Assembly (NCBI GenBank): GCA_038244535.1
Contig: JBBRTJ010000041.1
Coordinates: 1 to 29,777, forward strand
Direction: 5' to 3'
Origin: JBBRTJ01 sp038244535
Lineage (GTDB): Bacteria; Actinomycetota; Acidimicrobiia; Acidimicrobiales; Ilumatobacteraceae
DNA length: 29,777 bases
In this document: piece by piece, positions 22,865 to 29,777 of the stretch
Layout: each line of letters begins with the position of its first letter
Numbering within the stretch: the first letter of the stretch is position 1
Position numbers and translations under genes: made by a program
The notes under the pieces: generated by a model
What the model saw: the letters and a program-made list of their open reading frames with translations, nothing else
Database searches by the model: none
What the model was told of the DNA's origin: nothing

Positions 22865-24282
22865 CCGCCACTGCGCTCCAGCTTGCCGCCGCCGTCCGTG
22901 AGGGCCGTCGCACCGCCCTCGACGTGGTCGAGGAGCACCTCGACCGCATCGCCGCCCGTGAGGGCGAGCTGCACGCCTTCAACCTCGTGCTCGTCGACCA
23001 GGCCCGTGCCGCAGCCCTGGCCGTCGACGAAAAGGTCGCCGCCGGTGTGGATCCCGGGCCTCTCGCCGGTGTCCCCGTCGCCCTCAAGGACAACCTCTGC
23101 ACCAGGGGCATCGCCACGACCTGCTCGTCGCGCATCCTCGACGGGTGGCATCCGCCGTATGACGCCACCGTCGTGCAGCGCCTCGCGGCGGCCGGAGCGG
23201 TCGTGATCGGCAAGACCAACCTCGACGAGTTCGCCATGGGCAGCTCGACGGAGAACTCGGCGTTTGGCCCGACCCGCAACCCGCACGATCCCACCCGGGT
23301 GCCGGGCGGCTCCTCGGGTGGCAGCGCAGCCGCGGTGGCCGCCGGCTTTGCGCCGCTCGCGCTCGGCTCCGACACCGGTGGCTCGATCCGCCAGCCCGCC
23401 GCGCTGTGCGGGGTGGTCGGCGTGAAGCCCACCTACGGCGCGGTCAGCCGCTACGGACTCATCGCGTTCGCCAGCAGCCTCGACCAGATCGGTCCGTTCG
23501 CGGCGACGGTCGCCGATGCCGCCGCGCTGCTCGAGGTGATCGGCGGTCACGACGCTCGCGACTCGACGTCGATCCCCGGGCCGATGGCCCCCATCAGCGC
23601 CCGCCTCGGCGACGGCGTCGAGGGGCTTCGCGTCGGCGTGATCGCCGAGTTGCGCGAGGGCATCGCTCCCGACGTGCTGGCCCGGGTCGATGCCGCCGTC
23701 GTGGCCCTGACCAAGGCCGGGGCCATCGTCGACGAGGTCCACATCCCCGCCGTCACCTACGGGCTCACCGCCTACTACCTCATCGCGCCGGCCGAGGCGT
23801 CCAGCAACCTGGCCCGCTACGACGGCGTGCGCTACGGCCTGCGCGTCGACGCCCCCGACACCGAGCAGATGATGGCGGCCACCCGAGCCGCCGGCTTCGG
23901 ACCAGAGGTGAAGCGGCGGATCATGCTCGGCGTCTACGCCCTCTCGGCCGGCTACTACGACGCCTACTACGGCAAGGCGCTCAAGGTCCGCCGGCTCATG
24001 GCCCAAGACTTCGACGCGGCCTACCAGCGCTTCGACCTGCTGCTGTCGCCGACCGCGCCCACCACGGCGTTCCGCCTCGGCGACAAGACCGCCGACCCGC
24101 TCACGATGTACCTGTCCGACGTGTGCACGATCCCGTCCAACCTGGTCGGGCACCCGGCCATGAGCGTGCCCTTCGGGGTTGGCACCGACGGCCTTCCGGT
24201 CGGTGTGCAGCTGCTCGCCCCCACCCTGGGCGAGGTCACGATGTTCCGGGCTGCAGCCGTGCTCGAGGAGGCCATGCGATGA
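22861..24282 (+). CDS. gatA: Asp/Glu-tRNA(Asn/Gln) amidotransferase subunit A (amidase)
   Basis: A 473-residue amidase-signature protein of normal length, GTG start in the GTGA overlap with gatC. The catalytic triad is Lys76 (ALKDN), Ser151 in PGGSSGGSAAA and Ser175 in GSDTGGSIRQPA, each at the usual spacing. It releases ammonia from glutamine, which is channelled to GatB. The ATGA overlap with gatB completes the operon. All expected motifs (GKTNLDEFAMGSSTENSAFG) are present. Confidence 0.97.
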   Translation: MTATALQLAAAVREGRRTALDVVEEHLDRIAAREGELHAFNLVLVDQARAAALAVDEKVAAGVDPGPLAGVPVALKDNLCTRGIATTCSSRILDGWHPPYDATVVQRLAAAGAVVIGKTNLDEFAMGSSTENSAFGPTRNPHDPTRVPGGSSGGSAAAVAAGFAPLALGSDTGGSIRQPAALCGVVGVKPTYGAVSRYGLIAFASSLDQIGPFAATVADAAALLEVIGGHDARDSTSIPGPMAPISARLGDGVEGLRVGVIAELREGIAPDVLARVDAAVVALTKAGAIVDEVHIPAVTYGLTAYYLIAPAEASSNLARYDGVRYGLRVDAPDTEQMMAATRAAGFGPEVKRRIMLGVYALSAGYYDAYYGKALKVRRLMAQDFDAAYQRFDLLLSPTAPTTAFRLGDKTADPLTMYLSDVCTIPSNLVGHPAMSVPFGVGTDGLPVGVQLLAPTLGEVTMFRAAAVLEEAMR

Positions 24283-25748
24283 ATGCCGTCGACACCCACA
24301 GCGACTACCTGATCGAGGGGCGCACGGGGACCTGGGAGCTCGTCGTCGGGCTCGAGGTCCACGTCGAGCTGGCTACGGCCACCAAGCTCTTCTCGGGCGC
24401 GCCGAACCACTTCGGCGACGAGCCCAACACCAACATCGATCCGGTCACGCTCGGCCTGCCGGGGTCGCTGCCGGTGCTCAACCGCCAGGCCGTCGAGCTC
24501 GCCATCCGGATCGGGCTGGCGCTCAACTGCGAGATCCGCCCCAGCACCTTCCACCGCAAGAACTACTTCTACCCGGACATGCCCAAGGACTACCAGGTGT
24601 CGCAGTACGACCAGCCGATCTGCTCCGACGGCTGGCTCGAGCTGCCATCCGGGACGCGGATCGGCGTCGAGCGCGCCCACCTCGAAGAGGACACGGGCAA
24701 GAGCACCCACCAGGGCGGTGACGGCCGCATCCACGGGTCGGTCGGCTCGCTCATCGACTACAACCGAGCCGGCGTGCCGCTGGTCGAAATCGTCGGCCGC
24801 CCCCACCTGCGCTCGCCCGATGACGCCCGGTCCTACGTGCTCGAGCTGCGGGCCATCCTGCTGGCCGTCGAGGCGAGCGACGCCAAGATGGAAGAGGGTT
24901 CGATGCGGGTCGACGCCAACGTGTCGGTTCGGCGCGTCGGCGACACCGAGCTCGGGAAGCGCTGCGAGATCAAGAACCTGAACAGCGTGCGCTCTCTGGG
25001 GCGGGCCATCGACTACGAGGCGCATCGCCAGGTCGACCTGATCGAAGCGGGCGAGCGGGTGCGTCAGGAGACGCGCCACTGGGACGAGGGCGACGGCCGG
25101 ACCCACACCCTTCGCTCCAAGGAAGACGCCGACGACTACCGCTACTTCCTGGAACCCGACCTCGTGCCGCTCGATCCCGGCGCGGAGTGGATCGAGGCGG
25201 TGCGGGCGGCGATGCCGCTGCTGCCCCGTGAGCGGCGTTCGCGCCTCGCGACGGCGGCCGGGGTCGAGGTCACCTCACCGGCGGTGGCCATCGTGGTCGA
25301 ACGTGGTCTCGACGATCTGGCCGTTGCCGCCATCGAGGCCGGCGGCGATGCCGGGCGGGTCCTGGTCCACGCCGAGCACAACCTTGCCGTCGAGGGGGCC
25401 GAGGCCCTCCGCCCGGCCGCGCTCGCCGGGCTCACCCGGCTCGAGGTGGGCGGGCAGCTCACCGCCACGCAGGCCAAGGCCGTGCTGACCGACCTCGTGA
25501 CTGGCGGGGGCGACGGCGATCCCGCGGCCATCGCGGCGGCCAAGGGCTTCGAGGCGATGGACGCGTCGGCACTGGCCACCATGGTCGACGAGGCGATCGC
25601 CGCGCAGGCCGGGGCGTGGGCCAAGTACCTCGCCGGCGACGAGAAGGCGGCCGGGGCGCTGGTCGGTTCGGTGATGAAGGCGACCAAGGGCAAGGCCGAC
25701 GGCAAGGCCGTCACCGCGCTGCTGCAAGCGCGCCGCGCCGGGGGCTGA
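24279..25748 (+). CDS. gatB: Asp/Glu-tRNA(Asn/Gln) amidotransferase subunit B
   Basis: A 489-residue protein. The N-terminal kinase/amidotransferase cradle has GLEVHVEL near residues 24-31, RKNYFYPDMPKDYQVSQYDQP in the first 120 residues and the EEDTGKS segment. The C-terminal helical and YqeY-like tail domains (about 300-489) bind the tRNA. It phosphorylates the misacylated Glu or Asp on the tRNA and amidates it. The ATG lies in the ATGA overlap with gatA. Presence of GatCAB implies that Gln-tRNA and/or Asn-tRNA is made indirectly here. Confidence 0.97.
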   Translation: MNAVDTHSDYLIEGRTGTWELVVGLEVHVELATATKLFSGAPNHFGDEPNTNIDPVTLGLPGSLPVLNRQAVELAIRIGLALNCEIRPSTFHRKNYFYPDMPKDYQVSQYDQPICSDGWLELPSGTRIGVERAHLEEDTGKSTHQGGDGRIHGSVGSLIDYNRAGVPLVEIVGRPHLRSPDDARSYVLELRAILLAVEASDAKMEEGSMRVDANVSVRRVGDTELGKRCEIKNLNSVRSLGRAIDYEAHRQVDLIEAGERVRQETRHWDEGDGRTHTLRSKEDADDYRYFLEPDLVPLDPGAEWIEAVRAAMPLLPRERRSRLATAAGVEVTSPAVAIVVERGLDDLAVAAIEAGGDAGRVLVHAEHNLAVEGAEALRPAALAGLTRLEVGGQLTATQAKAVLTDLVTGGGDGDPAAIAAAKGFEAMDASALATMVDEAIAAQAGAWAKYLAGDEKAAGALVGSVMKATKGKADGKAVTALLQARRAGG

Positions 25749-25819
25749 GCACCGTGGTCGCGCGTCCGCGGCCAATATCCCGAGGCGACCGGGCAGCGGT
25801 CGCGGCCAGACTCCCGCCC

Positions 25820-27013
25820 GTGAGCATCGAATGCAGGACCATGGACGGGCCCGATGAGTTCGCAAAGGTGGCCCAGGTCGACGGCTGGGTCTTCGGCGTG
25901 GACTACGCCGACGCCGATCGGGCCGATGTCCTGTCGATCCTTGATCCGACCCGGATCCACGTCGCCGTAGACGACGGCGCCATCGTCGGCGTCACCGGGG
26001 CTTACACCAAGGCGTTGACCCTGCCTGGTCTGGCCCAGGTGCCCGCGGCGGGCATCACCTGGGTGTCGGTGCTGTCGACGCATCGGCGTCGCGGGATCCT
26101 CACGCAGCTCTTGGCCACCCAGCGGGCCGCCATCGCCGAGCGAGGCGAGCCGATCAGCATCCTGTACGCGTCGGAGAGCGCCATCTACGAGCGCTTCGGC
26201 TACGGCATCGCCACGATGAACCGCCAGGTGCAGATCGACCCGAGGCTGGTGAGGTTCCGGCCCGGCGTGCCCGATGGCGGTGGCCTGCGGCTGGTCGACG
26301 CCACCGAGGCCCGTGGGCTGCTGCCGCCTCTGTACGACGCCCACCACGCTGCCCAGCCGGGATCGGTCAGTCGTGACGGCTCGTGGTGGGACTACCTGTT
26401 CCTCGACAAGCAGGACTGGCGCGGGGGCCTGTCGGCGCGTCGCTACGTGGTGCACGACGAGGGATTTGCCTCGTACCGGCTGGGCGAGGACGGTGAGGCC
26501 TTCAAGCTGGGCGTGGCCGACTTCGTCGCCCTGACGCCCGCGGCCCACGCGGCGCTCTGGCGCTTCCTGCTGTCGGTCGACCTCGTGACCGTGGTCGAGA
26601 CGCGCGACGTGCCCCTGCACGACCCGCTGCCCTGGCTGCTCGACCACCCCCGCCGGGTGCGCACCAGCGACTTCGGGGACCGCCTCTGGGTGCGGTTGAA
26701 CGACGTGGAAGCAGCACTGTCGGCGCGATCATGGGCGACCGACGACGAGCTGGTGGTCGAGGTGCTCGACGGCCCGACCACTGACGGCACCGCCGGCCGC
26801 TACCTGCTCGACGGTGGCGGTTGCACCCGCACCGACCGGACGCCCGACCTCGTGATGGGTCTGTCCGAGCTCGGCTCGTTGTCGCTCGGCGGGGTGGCGG
26901 CCACCATGCTGGGCCGGGCCGGACGCATCGACGAGCGCACCCCCGGCGCCCTGTGGCGGGCCGAGGCGATGTTCTCGAGCGACCCCCCGCCGTTCAACAC
27001 GACCGCGTTCTGA
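25820..27013 (+). CDS. Eis-like GNAT family N-acetyltransferase
   Basis: About 397 residues, the size of Eis-family proteins (a GNAT domain, a second GNAT-like domain and a sterol-carrier-like C-terminus). The acetyl-CoA loop WVSVLSTHRRRGILTQLL is at 81-98, and Tyr123 in AIYERFGYG corresponds to the catalytic Tyr of Eis. The protein ends in Phe, like Eis, whose C-terminal carboxylate takes part in catalysis. It transfers acetyl groups to amines; the enhanced-intracellular-survival and aminoglycoside roles are known for mycobacterial Eis only. I chose GTG 25820, with CAGACT 7 nt upstream; the longer in-frame extension overlaps gatB in another frame. Confidence 0.88.
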   Translation: MSIECRTMDGPDEFAKVAQVDGWVFGVDYADADRADVLSILDPTRIHVAVDDGAIVGVTGAYTKALTLPGLAQVPAAGITWVSVLSTHRRRGILTQLLATQRAAIAERGEPISILYASESAIYERFGYGIATMNRQVQIDPRLVRFRPGVPDGGGLRLVDATEARGLLPPLYDAHHAAQPGSVSRDGSWWDYLFLDKQDWRGGLSARRYVVHDEGFASYRLGEDGEAFKLGVADFVALTPAAHAALWRFLLSVDLVTVVETRDVPLHDPLPWLLDHPRRVRTSDFGDRLWVRLNDVEAALSARSWATDDELVVEVLDGPTTDGTAGRYLLDGGGCTRTDRTPDLVMGLSELGSLSLGGVAATMLGRAGRIDERTPGALWRAEAMFSSDPPPFNTTAF

Positions 27014-27056
27014 ACACGCTCCCGGCCCGGCATTGGCGCCCGCACCACCCCACCCC

Positions 27057-27062
27057 TAACGT
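27057..27062 (+). promoter_or_regulatory. Putative -10 box (TAACGT) of the acyl-CoA dehydrogenase gene
   Basis: TAACGT ends 8 nt before the ATG at 27071, without a ribosome binding site. Confidence 0.5.
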
Positions 27063-27070
27063 CGCCCCTC

Positions 27071-28315
27071 ATGGACTTCGAGATCCCGGGGGAGATCCAG
27101 GCCACGCTCGATCAGCTCGATGGCTTCATCGAGCGCGAGATCAAGCCCCTGGAGAACCAAGACGACAACATCCGCTTCTTCGACCACCGTCGCGAGTGGG
27201 CCCGCACCGACTTCGAGCACGACGGCGTCCCGCGCGCCGAGTGGGAGGAGCTGCTGCGCGAGATGCGCCGGCGCGCCGACGCCGCCGGGTGGCTGCGGCT
27301 GGCGCTGCCGGCCGAGTTCGGCGGCCGCGATGCGAGCAACCTCGAGATGGCCATCATCCGCGAGCACCTGGCGGCCAAGGGCCTCGGGCTCCACAACGAC
27401 CTGCAGAACGAGTCGAGCATCGTCGGCAACTTCCCGACCGTGCTGATGATGCGCGACTTCGGCACGGCGGCCCAGAAGGAGGCCTGGATGCCGGGCTTCC
27501 TCAACGGCACCCGCCGGCTCGCCTTCGGCCTGACCGAGCCCAACCACGGCAGCGACGCCACCTACCTCGAGACCACGGCGTTCCAAGACGGCGACGAGTG
27601 GGTCATCAACGGCATGAAGCGGTGGAACTCGGGGCTCCACCACGCCACCCACGACATCATCTTTGCCCGCACGTCGGGCAACCCCGGCGAGCCCAAGGGC
27701 ATCAGCGCGTTCTTGGTGCCGACCGACGCGCCCGGGTTCAAGGTCGAGTTCTTCTGGTGGACCTTCAACATGCCCACCGACCACGCCGAGGTCTCGATGA
27801 CCGACGTGCGGGTGCCCGCCGATGCGCTGTTCGGCCCGCTCGACCGGGGCCTCGAGCTGGCCCAGCACTTCGTGCACGAGAACCGCATCCGCCAAGCGGC
27901 CTCGTCGCTCGGCGCCGCGCAGTACTGCATCAACGAAGCAGTCACGTACTCCAACCAGCGCATCACGTGGGGCAAGAAGCTGAGCAGCAACCAGGGCGTC
28001 CAGTTTCCCTTGGTCGAGCTGCACACCGACGCCGCCATGCTGCGCCAGCTCGTGCGCTACACGGCCTGGATGCTCGACCACAAGCACCACATGGAGGTCA
28101 CCCACCTCGTTGCGATGTGCAACTACAAGGCGAACCGCCTCGCCTGCGACGCCGCTGATCGGGCCATGCAGACCTGTGGTGGCGTGGGCTACAGCCGCCA
28201 CATGCCCTTCGAGCACATCTATCGCCATCACCGGCGCTACCGGATCACCGAGGGCTCCGAGGAGATCCAGATGCGCAAGGTGGGCCAGCAGCTCTTCGGC
28301 TTCGGCCGCGGCTGA
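27071..28315 (+). CDS. Acyl-CoA dehydrogenase family protein
   Basis: A 414-residue FAD enzyme of normal length. The FAD/substrate motif FGLTEPNHGSDA is at about 155-166, and WVINGMKRWNSG at about 177-188 corresponds to the second signature. Near the C-terminus CGGVGYSRHMPFEH and RITEGSEEIQMR carry the conserved region with the Glu that acts as base in most acyl-CoA dehydrogenases. It oxidises an acyl-CoA to the enoyl-CoA and passes electrons to ETF. The chain-length preference cannot be told. The OYE-type gene follows on the same strand after 80 bases; the two may serve the same catabolic route. Confidence 0.94.
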   Translation: MDFEIPGEIQATLDQLDGFIEREIKPLENQDDNIRFFDHRREWARTDFEHDGVPRAEWEELLREMRRRADAAGWLRLALPAEFGGRDASNLEMAIIREHLAAKGLGLHNDLQNESSIVGNFPTVLMMRDFGTAAQKEAWMPGFLNGTRRLAFGLTEPNHGSDATYLETTAFQDGDEWVINGMKRWNSGLHHATHDIIFARTSGNPGEPKGISAFLVPTDAPGFKVEFFWWTFNMPTDHAEVSMTDVRVPADALFGPLDRGLELAQHFVHENRIRQAASSLGAAQYCINEAVTYSNQRITWGKKLSSNQGVQFPLVELHTDAAMLRQLVRYTAWMLDHKHHMEVTHLVAMCNYKANRLACDAADRAMQTCGGVGYSRHMPFEHIYRHHRRYRITEGSEEIQMRKVGQQLFGFGRG

Positions 28316-28395
28316 CGCCGGCGCCCCCGGCAGGTGCTGCCCGACCCTGGATCGTTCTGCCCGAAGCGGCGCGAGTCGCCGGCTGGCGGTCGGTG

Positions 28396-29777
28396 ATGGC
28401 ACTCGAGCACATCCTGTCGCCCTTGACGATCAACGGGGTCGAGCTGCGCAACCGCGTCGTGCGCACTGCGCACGGCACCAACATCGGGCGCGGCCGGGTC
28501 GACGACGACCTGATCGCCTACCACCTCGCGCGGGGCCGGGGCGGCGTCGGGCTGTCCCTGCTCGAGGCGGCATCGGTGCATCGCACCGACATCGGGACGC
28601 TGCGGATCCACGACGACTCCTGCATCGCCGACTACCGCCGGTTGATGGCTGCGATCCGTCCGACGGGGATGCGCATGTTCCAGCAGCTCGGTCACCTCGG
28701 TCACGATGGGACGCCGATGGACGACGGTGTCCAGCCGTGGTCGGCGAGCGCGGTGCGCAGCCCGAACTACGGCTGGATGGCGCACGAGATGACCCTCGAC
28801 GAGATCGAGGAGATGATCGCGTGCTTCGCTCGCGCCGCGGTGTGGGGGCGCGAGGGCGGCCTCGAGGGCGTCGAGATCCATGCGGCGCACGGCTACCTGT
28901 TGCAGGAGTTCCAGTCGCCGGTGACCAACCTGCGCACCGACCGCTACGGCGGCTCGACCGAGAACCGGATGCGGTTCACGCTCGACGTGCTGCGCGCCGT
29001 GCGCGCCGCCGTCGGCCCCGACTACGTCGTCGGGGTGCGCACCGGGGCGGACGGAACCGATGACGGCGTCGACGCCGAGGACTGCGCCGACCTGGTGCGG
29101 GTGATCGAGGCCGCCGGGTTGGCCGACTACGTCAACGTCACGTTCGGCAGCTGCCGGCGCCCGCACAAGATCATCGGCGCGATGCACGAGGCGACCGGGT
29201 ACGAGCTGCCCACCAGCGAGGTGGTCACCAAGGCCACCAGGCTGCCGTCACTGGTGACCGGCCGGTTCCGCACCCTCGCCGAAGCCGACGATGTGATCGC
29301 CAACGGTCTGGCCGACCTGGTCGGGATGACCCGCGCCCACATCGCCGATCCCGACATCGTGCGCAAGACCGTCGCCGGTCGGGCCCACGAGGTCCGCCCC
29401 TGCATCGCGTGCAACCAGGGGTGCGTCGGGGGGCTGTCGCTCGGCCGGCTCGGCTGCGCGGTCAACGCCGATGTCGGCGTCGAGCGCGAGCACGAGGGCG
29501 CCTACGACGCCGTCTCTGAACCGCGCACGGTGCTGGTCGTCGGCGGTGGCCCCTCGGGGATGGAGGCCGCTCGCGTCGCTGCCGTGCGCGGCCACCGGGT
29601 GGTGCTGTGCGAGGCCGGTCCCGAGCTCGGCGGCAACATCGCATCGTCGCGGCGCTTCCCCCACCACGAGCTGATCGGCGACAGCATCGACTGGCTCTCG
29701 GCCGAGCTCGAACGACTGCAGGTCGAAGTGCGTTGCTCGACGCGCGTCGACGCCCGCCTCGCGGCCGAGTTGGCCCC
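28396..29777 (+). CDS. FMN/[4Fe-4S]/FAD oxidoreductase, 2,4-dienoyl-CoA reductase type (partial)
   Basis: This open frame starts at ATG 28396 and leaves the window after 460 codons. Residues ~1-330 are an old-yellow-enzyme FMN barrel with HAAHGYLLQEFQSP (162-175) and RYGGSTENRMRF (183-194). The [4Fe-4S] ligands are Cys336, Cys339, Cys343 and Cys354 (CIACNQGC...LGC). The FAD-binding domain begins VLVVGGGPSGMEAAR (379-393). The order is that of 2,4-dienoyl-CoA reductase FadH, trimethylamine dehydrogenase and related enoate reductases. It uses NAD(P)H to reduce an activated double bond, or oxidises an amine; the substrate is uncertain. It follows an acyl-CoA dehydrogenase, which favours a CoA-ester catabolic role. 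The end (~200 residues) is missing. Confidence 0.92.
   Translation, partial: MALEHILSPLTINGVELRNRVVRTAHGTNIGRGRVDDDLIAYHLARGRGGVGLSLLEAASVHRTDIGTLRIHDDSCIADYRRLMAAIRPTGMRMFQQLGHLGHDGTPMDDGVQPWSASAVRSPNYGWMAHEMTLDEIEEMIACFARAAVWGREGGLEGVEIHAAHGYLLQEFQSPVTNLRTDRYGGSTENRMRFTLDVLRAVRAAVGPDYVVGVRTGADGTDDGVDAEDCADLVRVIEAAGLADYVNVTFGSCRRPHKIIGAMHEATGYELPTSEVVTKATRLPSLVTGRFRTLAEADDVIANGLADLVGMTRAHIADPDIVRKTVAGRAHEVRPCIACNQGCVGGLSLGRLGCAVNADVGVEREHEGAYDAVSEPRTVLVVGGGPSGMEAARVAAVRGHRVVLCEAGPELGGNIASSRRFPHHELIGDSIDWLSAELERLQVEVRCSTRVDARLAAELA

Noticed and set aside
25616..25819. N-terminal extension of the Eis-like protein
   Set aside because: The extra 68 codons overlap gatB out of frame and are Arg/Gly-rich; Eis homology begins just after GTG 25820.
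25142..26647. Long minus-strand frame opposite gatB and the Eis-like gene
   Set aside because: No motif, and opposite two well-supported genes.
27056..28402. 448-codon minus-strand frame opposite the acyl-CoA dehydrogenase
   Set aside because: Shadow of the dehydrogenase codon pattern; no domain.

Overview
This is a GC-rich (about 70 %) bacterial chromosome segment that looks like Actinomycetota. Supporting signs are the actinobacterial form of Lgt, a DUF222 (13E12-type) gene remnant, many TetR/SDR/acyl-CoA genes, and probable leaderless genes with a TANNNT -10 box 6-9 nt before the start codon. The metabolic flavour (acyl-CoA dehydrogenase, enoyl-CoA hydratase family, SDRs, old-yellow-enzyme, molybdenum hydroxylase) would fit Acidimicrobiia, but that is inference. 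No rRNA, tRNA, CRISPR array or intact insertion sequence was found.

Layout. 1-3.7 kb: the 3' end of a molybdenum hydroxylase large subunit, a small membrane protein, a stand-alone NuoF-like flavin/Fe-S subunit and a four-helix DUF2231 membrane protein. 3.7-4.0 kb: a decayed PIN-domain (VapC-like) toxin remnant. 4.1-8.1 kb: a SAM methyltransferase facing an HSL-type esterase, an EVE-domain protein, an exported protein, and a tyrosine/dual-specificity phosphatase, with a strong hairpin between the last two (convergent) genes. 8.2-10.8 kb: a tightly overlapping three-gene ABC-2 type exporter (ATPase plus two permeases). 10.9-15.4 kb: two SDRs, a TetR regulator with an NAD-dependent epimerase-like gene diverging from it across a three-site operator region, and a nitroreductase.

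15.4-18.4 kb: an L,D-transpeptidase lipoprotein, an EthD-like protein with a TTG start, a truncated DUF6036-like nucleotidyltransferase remnant, a 47-nt palindromic repeat, and a TetR regulator divergent from a 2x[4Fe-4S] ferredoxin across two abutting palindromes. 18.5-21.3 kb: an Est30-type carboxylesterase, lgt with a long acidic repeat tail, and a crotonase-family gene. 21.3-22.5 kb is a repeat-rich accessory patch: an octanucleotide tandem array, the second copy of the 47-nt palindrome in inverted orientation, and a truncated DUF222 gene. 22.6-25.7 kb is the gatCAB operon (Glu/Asp-tRNA amidotransferase), followed by an Eis-like acetyltransferase, an acyl-CoA dehydrogenase and the 5' part of an FMN/4Fe-4S/FAD oxidoreductase of the 2,4-dienoyl-CoA reductase type, which runs off the window.

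Most genes are ordinary core or catabolic genes. The unusual material lies between them: three decayed accessory genes, the paired palindromic element, several precise operator-like repeats, and a recurrent leaderless promoter architecture.
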